Positions 21,915-32,899 are shown, counted from the stretch's first letter. The stretch is DNA of 64,000 bases from Anniella stebbinsi (GCA_029215795.1 JARDYH010000005.1:16400001-16464000), one strand, 5' to 3'. The notes: generated by a model not told the origin, from the letters alone. Numbers and translations: made by a program.

Positions 21915-22290
21915 TGCGTGGGTGCAGAACCTCGTTCAGCCTGAGGGCCAAATTCCATTTTGGAGAAGTTCTTTGGGGCTGCATTCTAGTGGCAGGCAGG
22001 GTCAAAGGCAAAAGGGGAGGGCCCAAAATACATAAAAAACTACCAGCGTATTATAGCTTAAAGCTCTAGCTAACAGTAACTAAGCCTTAGGAGAGGCATC
22101 TCAACATTTTCGAATGGGGTGCGGGTGGGGACTGCACAAAAATTGGGAGACCACCAAACAATGAGTGGTTGGGGAAAGAGGGTGAGGCCAGGGGAAGGGG
22201 GTGGGGCCAGCTGGGGAACCCTAGAGGGCTACTGGGACTTCAGAAGTGCCAGATTTTGTTCCCCACATGCCTGCTGTACTTTTGAATGGG
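21915..22290 (+). repeat. Dispersed repeat (GGGGTGGGGCCA family)
   Basis: Same order of blocks as 17640-17900: GCCAAATTCCATTTTGGAGA, GGCAGGGTCAAAGGCAAAAG, AGCTTAAAGCTCTAGC, AGGAGAGGCATCTCAACATT, GGGGGTGGGGCCAGCTGGGG. Confidence 0.7.
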
Positions 22291-22936
22291 AACACGATGT
22301 GCAGATAATTAACACGCATGGGGTGCACATTAATAGAATCCTCACTGCAAAATTGTGGGAATGCCTGTGGAAGTAAAGGGACAGGGGTTTGCACATCCCT
22401 AATAATATATGAAAGAGAAGTGATTGTGCCCTGAGGGTTGTTGTGCCGATGAGAAAAAAGAACTTCAGCATCTGCTGGCATTGTAAAGGTGAACAAATGT
22501 AGCATTGCCTAAGGTTTCATGGGCCAGTGCTCACTTCATCAGCTGCATCTGATGCCTCCCAACGTTGATACCAGAATAAATTTGTTCTTGGAACAGGAAC
22601 GTGGGCTTTATTGCATATAGCCAAAGGCCTTTACAACCTCTCAATCAGTTTGTTACATAATCAACTGTCAACCATTTTAATAATGCATAATATTCATAAA
22701 ACTGGCCATTATTAAAATCAAGATTAAAATAACCCTACATTTGAAAAATCAGTATCGGAGATAAACCTTTTTAATCAGAAACAGAACTTGTTAAGAAAAT
22801 GCAAACATAGTTTCTTATCTGCTGTGGCAAACAGTGCTACCATGCAGGTGATATAAAACTGATTATATATTTTATGGTCTTTGTATTTATATTTATTGTT
22901 GTTCCCCACCTTGATCCAGAGGGAGAGGCGGGTAAG

Positions 22937-22983
<47 letters not shown>

Positions 22984-23045
22984 AAAATCTATGAAAGTTT
23001 CAATCACAATATTTTATGGTATTTTATCTATGAGTCTTTTAAAGC
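22291..23045. other. AT-rich gene-free stretch with (TA)n
   Basis: An old CR1-like tail (TTTATGGTCTTTGTATTTAT ... GATCCAGAGGGAGAGGCGGG) ends in a (TA)n microsatellite at about 22936-22983. The remainder is not recognised. Confidence 0.55.
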
Positions 23046-23215
23046 TGCAATCCCATACCCACTTACCTGGGAGTAAGTCCCACTGAACGCAGTGAGACTT
23101 ACTTCTGAGAAGACATGTGTATGATTGCACTGTAAGGCTGTAATTCTTACTTACTTACCTGGAAGACAATCAGTAAGGCTTGCCTCTGAGTAGACATGTA
23201 TTGGTTTTCACTGTG
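23046..23215. repeat. CCCATTGA-type repeats, two adjacent copies
   Basis: CAATCCCATACCCACTTACC, GTAAGTCCCACTGAACGCAG and GACTTACTTCTGAGAAGACA form the first copy. A diverged second copy (ACTTACCTGGAAGACAATCA, CTTGCCTCTGAGTAGACATG) follows from about 23140. Confidence 0.75.
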
Positions 23216-23285
23216 AAGTACTACAATGTGGTTACTGCAACAAACTAACACTGTTAGTGCTCTGGAATTTGCCCCCAAAACCCAC

Positions 23286-23624
23286 CTTGACTGGGTTCAC
23301 ACAATTCAGTGGTTGAATGTGGGTTGCTTGTTGAACCATGAGTTGTTTGTTAAACCATGGGTTAGCGTTTTGTTTGAACCTAGGACATTTTCCACAAGGT
23401 GGCTTGTTAACCATGCCGTGTGGCTTATGTTTCTCAAACGAGCCATCTTAAGAACCCATGGCTTGTTGTTGGGTTGTTCCCGGCGATTAACAAGCCACAT
23501 GGCATGGTTAACAAGCTGCCCTGCGGAAAATGTCCTGGGTTCAGACAACATGCATCCCACAGTTCAACAACCACCCACACTCAACCACTGAGTGTGGGTT
23601 AGCGTGTTGTGTGAACAGCCCCCG
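23286..23624. mobile_element. Foldback element of about 340 bp with GGGTTCACACAA / TTGTGTGAACAGCCC ends
   Basis: TGGGTTCACACAATTCAGTG at the left is mirrored by GCGTGTTGTGTGAACAGCCC at the right. GGTGGCTTGTTAACCATGCC in the middle is mirrored by GGCATGGTTAACAAGC, and GGACATTTTCC by GGAAAATGTCC. The inversion spans nearly the whole element, so both strands encode similar spurious peptides. No open frame of its own. Confidence 0.8.
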
Positions 23625-23954
23625 TGTGTATGCATAGAAGTGACTGGGGAAACAACATTTTAAATCTTCGTGATGACAGGAAGTAATGCATGAAACAGTC
23701 TCTTCTCAGATTTTTTTTCAGATTCCTTTTGACCCTCCTTGACTTGTAAAAAAGAAAGAAATCTAAACATTTTACTAATCAAATAGTGGAGATGATGATG
23801 ATGTTGATGTTCATGATCATGATGATGGTTATAATACAATTACTCCAATTACATGTAAAATTTGAACGTGCATTAAGGATGTTTGTTCATAGAATCTGTA
23901 ATGACCCCCACTATTCATTGCTATGGGCTCTCACAGGTTTCTCATACCTTCTCT

Positions 23955-24130
23955 AAGGGACTGCAGCTTAGGGATAGGGTACATGCTTTCCATGTAAAAG
24001 ATCCCAGGTGTCACATCTCTGGGCAGAGCTAAGAAAGACCTCTCCCTGATCCTTGGAGAGACGCTGCCAGTCAGTGTTGACAACACTGAACTCGATCGAC
24101 TGATGGTCTAAGTCAGCATAAGGCATTTCC
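23955..24130 (+). mobile_element. tRNA-derived SINE, diverged
   Basis: GGGTACATGCTTTCCATGTA, AGATCCCAGGTGTCACATCT, GAGACGCTGCCAGTCAGTGT and CATAAGGCATTTCCCTATG match the SINE at 3662 with a degraded A box and B box. Confidence 0.75.
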
Positions 24131-24391
24131 CTATGCTGGACACTTCTTCTTTTTTTTCAAACACTCCAGGAATATGGATTTTTAAAAAATTGAATGGTTC
24201 ACACCTCCTGCATTAACATGTTGTCGTTCACTGAGACTTTTGACTATATGGGGGGGGGGGGGATTGGACCATTTCCCCACCATTCACTTTAATTGAGATT
24301 TCAGTGACCCCATTGGTGTTTTTTTTTTCAAAACTCTTAAATGTAAAACATTTCTACGTGCAGAGAAAGAATGGAGGAGTGGAAACACTAC

Positions 24392-24527
24392 AGAGCAGCT
24401 TTCCCCAACCTAGTGCCCTCCAGATGTTTTGGACAACAGCTCCCATCAGCCTCAGCCAGCATCATCAGGGATGGTGGAAGTTGTAGTCCAAAACATCTGC
24501 AGGGCACCAGCTTGGGGAAGATCGCCA
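24392..24527. repeat. ACTCCCATCA-type palindromic repeat, near-complete
   Basis: GCTTTCCCCAACCTAGTGCC, CAGCTCCCATCAGCCTCAGC and the mirrored AGTTGTAGTCCAAAACATCT with GCAGGGCACCAGCTTGGGGA. Confidence 0.85.
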
Positions 24528-24529
24528 CA

Positions 24530-25495
24530 AAACAAGGGAATTCCTGGAATATGAAATGGTGAGGGGAGGGGAGGGGAGGGAGTAGAATTACATATGTATT
24601 TTTAAAATATTCCTAAGGAATTTGTTGTGGCTCCAAATGCATGGAAGTGTTAAACCAGGAATTGGGGGAGGGGGGAACGAAAACAAGCAAAACACCCTCC
24701 TCTTCCTCCACTGCTATTTTTCTTGGATCCTCCTATCACTAATTACATCTCTTCCTATCTGTCTGGAATGCAGGAATCGTGATAAGGCTGGCTGAACATT
24801 GCTGTAGCTCTGTGAGTGTACGTACACACGTGGGTGGGTGTTTTTTTTTTTAAAAAAATGTAGATATAATGTCAGCCCAAAATATATATATATATATCCC
24901 ACCAGCATTGAGAAACTTGTCAATCGAGGGCTTGTCTGCTTTTGTAATAACAGATTGTTGCCTGCAGCGCTGATTTCAGGGAGATACAGCTCCCACCTGC
25001 TGTGGCTTTTGCACCGTTGCGAAACTCGGCAGGGAACGGCTGTCTGTGCCGTTCGAACCGGGCTGCTTCAAAATCCATTGCTGCAGCATCATGGTGTGCA
25101 AAAATGTTTGCCGATTGAGCATCTTGCTTTCTTTACTCGGTCCCAGTTTTGCGGGATGCAAAACGTTTCTCCTTCCTTCCACGCCCAGGATATTCAGTTG
25201 TCCACAAATCTCAGGGCTGCGTGTGCACTGGCCGTATCCAAATTGTTGTGGCTAGGTAACGAGATGAGCCGAAAGGGTGAACTCCCTTTAATGGCAGCGA
25301 TAAATTAGTCGCTTAATAAAAGACACTGAGTTGTGGTGTGTTTCAAGCTGAGGTGCTCTTTGTCGTGAACATGAAGAACATTGGCCGGGGGAAATGTTTC
25401 TCTTCTACACTCAGCCTTGATCTGCCGCTGTGGCCCAGGTAGGGAGAGTGCAGAAATGCAGAGGCTCCATAGATCCCAGGAATTTGTACGTCTCT
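24530..25495. other. Intronic unique DNA, repeat-poor
   Basis: Apart from (GGGGA)n at about 24560 and a short (TA)n at about 24882-24897, this stretch has no repeat I can name. About 24900-25330 looks like ordinary complex sequence with several CpGs (GTTGCGAAACTCGG, GCCGTTCGAACCGG). A + strand open frame spans 24838-25308 but has no family resemblance. See the findings. Confidence 0.4.
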
Positions 25496-25496
25496 G

Positions 25497-25860
25497 AGAA
25501 GGGATTATAACTCAGCGGTAAAGCACCTGATCTGCATGCAGAAGGTCCGAGGTTCAATCCCTGGCATCTCCAGCTGTGGGAAAAGATCGGGTGATAGAGT
25601 ATAAGGCCATGGTTACTAGTCATGATGGCTATCTATTATCTCCAGTATCAGAGGCAGTATGCTGGGAAACAGAAGATATTGCGCTCATGTCCTGCTAGTG
25701 GCTTCCCATTGGATCAGCAGGCTGGCCACTGTGTGAACTGAATGCTAGAGCAAATAGGCCTTTGGTCTGGTCCGGCAGGTCTGAACCACTGCCAGTCAGA
25801 GTGGAAAGTACTGAGCTAGATGGACGAATAACCTAGCTTGATACAAGGCGGATTGCTGTG
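25497..25860 (+). mobile_element. tRNA-derived SINE with an internal insertion
   Basis: The head ATAACTCAGCGGTAAAGCAC and GGTTCAATCCCTGGCATCTC are intact (25507-25573). The tail CTGCCAGTCAGAGTGG...GAGCTAGATGGACGAATAAC lies about 200 bp further on (25789-25860). Between them, about 25610-25785 matches a second repeat (CAGTATCAGAGGCAGTATGC, GGCCACTGTGTGAACTGAAT) of the 28789-28985 type, so one SINE appears inserted in another. Confidence 0.75.
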
Positions 25861-26029
25861 TCCGATGGAGAGGCCGAGTGTTATCTCTCATTTTCAGAAC
25901 TGTAGACAAGCTGTTCTTAATAAGAGAGCCCCTGCTTTTATAGCCTTAAACTGCCTCCCATAGAAACCAACTTCCCCCCCATTGCTGTTTTTAATTTCTC
26001 GCCAGGATCTCGTCTTTCATATCAATGGC

Positions 26030-26108
26030 ACATGTTTGCTCGTGAGTAGGTCCCGTTGAGTTTGGTGGGACTTATTCTCAAGCCAGCGCGCGTAGGATTG
26101 CATCCTCA
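26030..26108. repeat. CCCATTGA-type palindromic repeat, diverged
   Basis: GCTCGTGAGTAGGTCCCGTT, GTTTGGTGGGACTTATTCTC and GCGCGTAGGATTGCATCCTC. Confidence 0.65.
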
Positions 26109-26739
26109 GATCTTTATTTTCTTCTTCTTCTGAAACGCACCCGCTTATTGAAACCTCTGGCACTTCTGGGGGAAACCCAAAGTGAGTGCCAAGAAAAGTT
26201 GAACTGAACAACTTGTTTGCAGGTATGTAGATTTGCACATATCCGCTTATTATGCATGCTTCTGTTTCTGCTTATCAGAGAAAGGGGCAGAACTATATGG
26301 GGCTCTTAAGTGCCAACCTTATACCCGTTCTGATTCCCTCCTTGCCTAGAGATTCAGCCTTGACATGCAAAGCTGGCACCAATCGTAGGCGTGATCAGGC
26401 ACTTGTCAAGGGCCCACATCCCAGCAGGGGCTCACCGACCAAATCCCCCTGGACTTGCTGGTCCTCTTCACCATTGTAACCTGTTTGTTCACCTGCCTCC
26501 CACTCTGGCCTGGACAATGGTGGTGGTGGCGAGAAGGAGGAGCAGTTGATGCCTCTGCCTATTTACTCATTGGCTCTCTGCCTGTCAATCAAGGAAGGGG
26601 GAGTGATGCTGATGAGAAAGAGAAGGAGGAGCCAGGACGGTTAGGGACAATGGCCCATTGATGGTTTCTTGCCCAGGGGTTTGCACTACACAAGGCCCCA
26701 GTGTAAGAGAGAGAACGAGCTGTCGAAATGGCCCACTAG

Positions 26740-26945
26740 CTGTCTGGAGTTATAAGCTCTGCCAATACCTTGCTGGAGGACTCTCCCTTCATTCCTGCCC
26801 TCTGTTTGTGGCCTGTTCCAGTATCAAAGACATTAAGCCTATATATACCAGTTGCTGGGGAGCATGGGTGGGAGGGTGCTTGTGGGAGTGCTGGACTAGA
26901 TGGACCCTTGATCTGATCCAGCATGGCTCTTCTTATGCTGTTGTG
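26740..26945 (+). mobile_element. SINE-like repeat (CTGGACTAGATGGACCCTTG family), forward
   Basis: GCCTATATATACCAGTTGCT, GGGGAGCATGGGTGGGAGGG, GTGCTGGACTAGATGGACCC and TCCAGCATGGCTCTTCTTAT. The family recurs at 28789 (reverse), 40560, 40840 and 42405. Confidence 0.75.
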
Positions 26946-28039
26946 ATCTGGATTATGTGGACACATATGGGGCAGGCTGATGTGCAAGCAAACAAGCTCC
27001 TGAGGTCTGAGAGTGTTCCTTGACACCGTTGTGTCCCTTATTGAATCGCAGCACTGCAAGGCAAGCAATGAGCCGTGTCGCTCACCCTGTTGCCCTGTGA
27101 CAGGATATCCTGTGTCTCAGGCATTCCTGGCAGAAGCCTACACTGGCTTGCCATGAAACCACCCAGCAAAGACATCCTAGAACTTCCCTATTCTACGTCA
27201 GACTCTACAGCTGGACCACTCTCGAGCGATGGCTCATACATTCCTGGAGCAGCACAATTGCCACTTCTCAGGCTTCGGATCTCATGCCGCTGGCAGGGGA
27301 GTTGTTAGGCCTGGACTCACGAGGAAAGGAGGGAGCTTGGAATTGTGGCCTGGGCAGATGATGTCTCCCAGACTGCAGGGCTAAGTACCGACACGCTCCA
27401 CCCATCTGGTGTGATTCCAGGCATCCCAAGAAGTGCGAGGCCAAGGCCCAAGAAGCTGCAACCACAGTGCTTCAGTATGAACCAGAGACCACCCCCATGA
27501 GCTGGTCCTGGAGTCTCCTTGCCAGGAGGTGTCTAGGCAAGCCTGAGTGCCTTCCCGCAGGAATGCTCTTGGGTACAGGATGTCCTGTCTCAGTTAAGTG
27601 GGATGAACTACATGGCCCATGAGTTCCGTTGCATCTCTGTGACTCATTTCTGTGATTGCATTGCTGGTAATGTTGAAGCTGATTCCAGCTACTGTCACTT
27701 AGTTTGCTATTCCGTAGCTGATTTTAAAAAACAAGATAAAACCCAACAACCTCAGTGTGTGGGGTGAGGGGGAGGGGAGGGGAGGAGACAGATTGGAATC
27801 ATTGGGATTCCTGGGGAGAGGAGTCCTGGTTGGAAACAGCCCTCATCCCGTCGCCTGCTAGCTGATATTCTGTCAGAGGAATGCTCCCATTTCTCTCACT
27901 GCAAATAGGAGGTGGAAGGGAAGTGGGTTCAGTCCAGCTCAGATTCCCCCAGCACCAGCTTTTTTCTTTTCTTTTTTTAAATCAGCTATGAAAGGGCAAA
28001 CAATGATGCAACACGACATTACTGGCAGGTGTGCCTATC
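26946..28039. other. Intronic stretch, nothing recognised
   Basis: About 1.1 kb without exon-like blocks or named repeats. Confidence 0.4.
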
Positions 28040-28262
28040 TATACACTGTAGGTTGAGTTTGGGCTGTCATTGAACCATGGGTTGCTGTTGAATGGTAGGT
28101 TGTTGTTTTATGTGAACTCAGCTGTGCTAAGAAACCATGGTTTGTTAACCACAAGTAATGCAGAGTTCACAAGCCAACAAAAAATGATGGGTCCTCTACA
28201 ATTCAATGATAGCCCATACTCAGCCGGTAATCTGGCTTGTCATGTTGTGTGAATCCAGCCAT
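28040..28262. repeat. DNA-transposon-like repeat (GTGAATCCAGCC family)
   Basis: GTCATTGAACCATGGGTTGC, AAACCATGGTTTGTTAACCA and the end TGTCATGTTGTGTGAATCCA GCC match 380-672. Confidence 0.7.
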
Positions 28263-28404
28263 AGTGACTAATGCTATGTCTATCTTGGCCCTTAGTGGCC
28301 TTTCCTAAGATTCAGCCTGGATATGGCTTCCTGTAGATCAAGCTACAGCTTCTTCTTGTCCTCACTGTGCAGAATGAACAGTTTCCTCTTGCTCTCTTCT
28401 TCTT

Positions 28405-28560
28405 GGCATCCTTTACGTAGGGATGGGGAATGTGTGACCCTCCAGATGTTTGTGGACTGCAACTCCCATAATCCCTCACCACTGGATGTGCTGGCTAGGG
28501 GTGACGGGGGTTGGAGTCCACCAACATCAATGGGGGGCACACATTCCCCACCCCTGCTTT
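28405..28560. repeat. ACTCCCATAA-type palindromic repeat
   Basis: GGGATGGGGAATGTGTGACC, CTCCAGATGTTTGTGGACTG, CAACTCCCATAATCCC and GGGGCACACATTCCCCACCC. A variant branch with mirrored GGGAATGTGT / ACACATTCCC ends. Confidence 0.75.
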
Positions 28561-28788
28561 AAAAGGGTGCAAAAAATGACAGTATGTAGAAGTTCATACA
28601 CCATCTGAGCGCAACGTATTGACCATCAGTATGGACATGGGTCAAGCGAATCTGGCCCCTTGACTAATCCTACTTGCCCAGACGCATAATAAATGGGTGC
28701 CAAAAAGGCCCAGGTGTCAAGGTGGTAATAGAGCTCCTTGTAGCGCTGCACTTAAAATTGGTTTCATGGAGTTTTATAGCCAGCCCAC

Positions 28789-28985
28789 AGCATAAGAACA
28801 CAAGAAGAGCCCTGCTGGATCAGACCGAGGGTCCATCTAGTCCAGCACTCTGTTCACACAGTGGACAACCAGCTGTCGACCAGAGACCCACAAGCAGGAC
28901 ACGGGTGCAATAGCACCCTCCTGCCCATGTTCCCCAGCAACTGGTGTATACAGACTTACTGGCTCTGCTATTGGAGGCAGCAGTA
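28789..28985 (-). mobile_element. SINE-like repeat, reverse orientation
   Basis: CATAAGAACACAAGAAGAGC, CCTGCTGGATCAGACCGAGG, GTCCATCTAGTCCAGCACTC, CACAAGCAGGACACGGGTGC and GTTCCCCAGCAACTGGTGTA. It is the reverse complement of the 26740, 40560 and 42405 copies. Confidence 0.8.
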
Positions 28986-29014
28986 CTAGTAGATTCTGCT
29001 AGTTAGTGTGTCTG

Positions 29015-29085
29015 CAGGCACAATCCTATGCGTGTTTAAACAGAAAAAAGGCCTACAACTCTTTACATTCCCCAGACATCAGCCA
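29015..29085. repeat. GTTTAAACAGAAAA repeat, partial
   Basis: CACAATCCTATGCGTGTTTA and AACAGAAAAAAGGCCTACAA match the left arm of 7508-7640 and 8937-9057. Confidence 0.6.
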
Positions 29086-29684
29086 GTTCACTCGAAAGTG
29101 TGGGCCAAGAAAAATCCTTTGGGGTTCTTTGGAATAGAATGACTAGCTTATTTATATTATACTATCGCTTTCTGTTCAAGGACCTCAAGGTGACATACAG
29201 AGTTGTTCATATTGGTAGTGTATGCTCCATGCCATCTAGTGTCTAGTTCTGGAAGTGCACCTTCCTGCGAAATCGTTTTCCCTTCCTTGAAATCGCCTGT
29301 ATTCAAAAAGCTTCGCCTCAGCCCATGTGATAGGCCGCTTTCCTCTCCAAACGTTTTTCCGCAGCAGGTGTCCCTCCGCCCCCACGTGTTCAGGAATGGA
29401 GAACGGCTTCTTCTTGCATCTCTTTCCAAAGACGAGAGATGTGAACCTTTAGACAAACTGTTGATAGCCAAGTGTGACCAGGAGAGAAATCTTGTGAACT
29501 CTGGAAGAGTTTCTGGAATCAGAACTTCCATGAGACAGATCCTCTGGACTCATGAGCATGCATGTACATACAGAGAAATATGCCTATTAGTACACTGTTT
29601 TCAACATACATGTTTCAGGCAAAGGAATACTATATAATGCATGCAAAGCAGCCCTGGAAATCATAGAATCGACATAAAATCATG
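29086..29684. other. Intronic unique DNA
   Basis: No repeat named between the partial repeat and the L1 target site. Open frames exist on both strands across 29157-29637 but show no family resemblance or splice context. Confidence 0.4.
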
Positions 29685-29700
29685 AGAAATTCAACCTTAG

Positions 29701-30784
29701 GGAAAGGTGTACCCTAAGAAAACAACAGGAAGCACAAAATAAAAAGACAGAAAAGGAGGTAAGGGAATTAGAGGAAAAAGTAAGAGAGACAAAAGATATA
29801 CGCCTGTTTGCCCAAATTCAAGCTAAGAAGAAGGAATTAGAGAAAGAAGAGCTAGATCAGGTTCAAAGGGATTTGCTATATTTGAGGAGGGAATTTTTTG
29901 AATATAGTAACAAAAATTCTAGGATGCTGGCCAGGTCCACTCAGTCAAAAAGGGCTAAGAATACGATAGGGACAATTAAAGATAAGACAGGGAAAAGATG
30001 TAATTTAATGAAGGATAAATTAAATATATTTCAGGAATTTTATAGTGAATTATATGCATCAGAGATGGGTCCACAGGTTAATGTAAGGGAATAAGTAGAG
30101 AGGAATTGGGAAATAAGATTACAGAGTCAAGATAGGGATTATATGGAAGGTTTGGTTACAGAAAAAGAAATAGAAGGAATTATTGATAAATTAAAAGGAG
30201 GGAAATCTCTGGGGATAGATGGTTTGGGGCCGGAATATTATAAAACATTTAGAGCAATATTAATACCAACATTGAAAAAGTTATTTAACAGTATAATAGA
30301 AGGAGGAAAGACCCTGCCATCATGGGATCATTCTTTGATTATATTAATCCCGAAACCAGATAAGGATTTGACGGACCCAGCCTCCTATAGACCAATTTCG
30401 TTAATAAATCAAGATTCAAAATTTTTTACGGCAATAATGGCAAAAAGAATTAGTACTTTTATAAATAAATATCTTAGGAAAGATCAATGTGGATTTATTT
30501 TAGGAAGGCAAATGCCTAATTTAATTGGGAGAGTTTTAAATAATATTATTTTAAAAAGGAACTTAAAAGCAGGATTGTTAGCACTAGATATATTTAAAGC
30601 CTTTGATTGTGTGGAATGGCCAGCACTTAAAAAAATTATAAAAACTTTTGGGTTTGGAGATAAGTTTATAGGAGTTATAGATCAGTTGTATAAAAATAAT
30701 AAAGCAGAAATTATAGTTAATGATGGGTTAACGCAACAGATTACTTTAGCCCGAGGAACTAGACAAGGATGTCCACTTTCACCG
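29701..30784 (+). pseudogene. LINE-1 ORF2 fragment: linker and N-terminal part of reverse transcriptase
   Basis: An A-rich sense strand encodes, in one frame broken by a TAA at 30092, an RT N-terminal region: SLGIDGLGPEYYKTF, LIILIPKPDKDLTDPASYRP, QCGFILGRQMPNLI, motif A LLALDIFKAFDCVEW, and motif B RGTRQGCPLSP. These are the hallmarks of L1-type non-LTR retrotransposons. The endonuclease is missing (5' truncation), and the frame ends abruptly after PLSP, before the catalytic FxDD motif, where unrelated GC-rich DNA starts. The insertion is bounded by AGAAATTCAACCTTAG (29685-29700) and AGAAATTCAATCATAG (32055-32070). Dead copy. Confidence 0.9.
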
Positions 30785-31727
30785 GAGGGAAGCCCCAGCA
30801 GGTAAGTGCCCCGCGCCCCCGCGCCGCCCCCCCCGCCCCGCGCTCCTTACCTGCTGCTGCTGGGGCGTCTGCTTCCCTCCGAGCTCGGAATCTACTGAGA
30901 CTTGTTTCTGAGGTTTCTTTGGGCAGTTTTCTTTGGGTCCCTGATTGAGATTTCTGTTCTCTGCACACTGAAACAGTGTAAATTCAGGAAATATTTGTCT
31001 AGCATTGTGATAATGGGCATCTGTTCTGGCCTTTCTTTGTATTGCTACTGACCATGGTCTTGTTTACATGGCTAATGAACCAGAGATATAATGACACATT
31101 GTTAGATTAGTTTCTCATTGATAAATCAGAAGTTGAAACAAGCTAAGAGGTGCTAGTGAGAAGTGATAACAACAACAACAACCCTTTAGTCCATTTTATT
31201 CCATGGCTAATGCTTGCAGGGTAATAGTATTTTATACTCTTTCTTAATGCTAGGTTGCTAGTTTGTTGTACTAGCTTTTTCTGTTCTTGTCAACTGCTTC
31301 ATTTGTTCAGTGGTAGCAGTATGCTGAAGCTGTGAGTATGAATATGAGAAAGGTAATGGGGAAAGAGTGTTAAATGTTAGGAAAGGTGAGACTGTGGTCA
31401 TCCAATGAAGGATTTGCAGTCAGAAAAGATATTTGAGGGAAAGGGAGACTGTATCACACATAGTATAGCAAAATCTTTAAAGTACAGCAAAAGCTACAAA
31501 AGTAGGAGTGAAGGTAATTTCAAATACATTGAATGTCTCAGTGATTTTAACATTAAGATGTTATGTAGAACAGGTTTGCCTTAATTGTGTGCTGTGAAAT
31601 CAGAAATGTGACCAAGGCCATCTTTGGGTGGACATGTCCCTTTGGGAGCCGGCCATGTTGGTGGGCATGCCCCCTTGGGGCGGCCATGTTGTCCTCCTTT
31701 TTGGTTTCCAAAATATGGTCACCCTAT
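30785..31727. other. Foreign block replacing the middle of the L1
   Basis: It starts with a GC-rich hairpin: CGGAGGGAAGCCCCAGCAGG (30783 on) pairs with CTGCTGCTGGGG...GCTTCCCTCCG (to 30881) around a C/G-only loop. It then runs through about 700 bp of unassigned AT-rich sequence and closes with GGAGCCGGCCATGTTGGTGG and TTTCCAAAATATGGTCACCC TA, the terminus of a DNA-transposon-like repeat. About 1.8 kb of expected L1 ORF2 is absent at this spot. No duplication flanks the block. Confidence 0.6.
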
Positions 31728-32054
31728 ACAATAGAAGAATGGTATAAATAAATATGGGATATGGCACTTAATGATAAGTTAACGTGTAAGATGAAAATAT
31801 TGAGGGGAATATCCAGGAAGAATGATTTTGAAAATATATGGAGTCCATTATTGGGACATGTATTAAGATCGAGGAAGGGGCAAATACCTTCAAAAGATTC
31901 TGCACAATTTTGGAAGGATGTATAATTAAATAAAAGTAGGTCTCCTGGGGGGAGGGGAGCATGGGGGGTATGTAGGTTTTGTATTGTATTGTATGTAGTT
32001 TATGTTGTATTATGTTGTTTTAAGTTGAAAGAAAAATATTAACCCAAAAAAAAA
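31728..32054 (+). pseudogene. LINE-1 ORF2 C-terminus, 3' UTR and poly-A
   Basis: After one in-frame TAA near 31749 the frame reads IWDMALNDKLTCKMKILRG, then NDFENIWSPLLGHVL and FWKDV ahead of TAA at 31923. This is the usual C-terminal tail of L1 ORF2. A T/G-rich 3' UTR and a poly-A stretch (about 32046-32055) follow, then the 3' target-site duplicate. It belongs to the same insertion as 29701-30784. Confidence 0.85.
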
Positions 32055-32070
32055 AGAAATTCAATCATAG

Positions 32071-32229
32071 GCTGGCATGCATGCTAGTTCTGTTTCAGGT
32101 GGCGGTGGTAGTATTGTATATAGATCCAATCACACATCTCCTGCGTCACACAATTATACTGCATGGGTTTGACCCTAAAAAACATATTCCTTAACAAAAG
32201 GAAAAGAAATAATGTAGTATGAATGGGAG
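32071..32229. other. Short intronic stretch, nothing recognised
   Basis: No repeat or coding signal seen. Confidence 0.4.
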
Positions 32230-32490
32230 AGGCCTAGCCACATTACTTGTTCAAAGGTCCAAGATGTCCTTGTAGATCACAAGCTGAATGTGAGCCCGCA
32301 GTGTGATACGGCTGCTAAAGCAGCAAATGCAGTCTCAGGCTGTATGAACAGGAGCATAGTATCCTGATCGAGCAAGAGAAGTAACAGTTCCAACCCTATT
32401 CTATGCTGGTCAGACCATATCTGGAGTACTGTGTCCACTCCTGGGTGCTACGTTTTAGGAAGGAATTAATAGACGAGAGCACATCCAGAG

Positions 32491-32899
32491 TAGGGATGTT
32501 GGAGAAATCCACAATAGAATCAGTTGAGCTTGGATTATTATGGATCTGACCCACGGAGTCTGCAGTGGGCTGGCTTTTCCCAAGTCGCATAGATTTGTGG
32601 ACTTCTTGTTGTTGCTGTTGTTGCTAACTTTCTGGAATTGTATGTAAATTCAGTCATAGAAAAATACATATATTAAAAAATTTAAAAAACTCTGAAAATG
32701 TGCATTTCTCCCATAGGCAAAAGCATGAAAATACACTTTTTGAGAGGATTTGTGCATTTGCGGAAGGGGGGTTGTGCATTTTGAGAAATTGGGGGGGGGG
32801 GGAATCCAGTTCTGTCAATGAGCTGACGACGGAATGCAAGGCACCTGACTGTCCATGAAATGTAGACAGAACGGATTTTACAAAATCTACACATCTCTA
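32491..32899. mobile_element. hAT-like non-autonomous element inside the CR1 copy
   Basis: Ends TAGGGATGTTGGAGAAATCC and ACAAAATCTACACATCTCTA are partly inverted (TAGGGATGT against TAGAGATGT). The flanks ATCCAGAG (32483-32490) and GTCCAGAG (32900-32907) match in 7 of 8 bases, an 8-bp target duplication. A G12 run is at about 32790. Non-coding. Confidence 0.75.

Noticed and set aside
23226..23602. Similar peptides on both strands (NKPHGMVNKLPCGKCPG-like)
   Set aside because: They result from the palindromic element at 23286-23624, where both strands read alike.
24838..25308. 156-residue + strand frame as a possible exon
   Set aside because: No family match, starts in a poly-T/TA tract, and lacks a paired acceptor and donor of convincing quality; kept only as a possible regulatory island.
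30143..30805. 220-residue reverse-transcriptase frame as a host gene
   Set aside because: It is the truncated ORF2 of an L1 insertion with target duplications and poly-A, interrupted by a stop at 30092 and broken before the catalytic motif.
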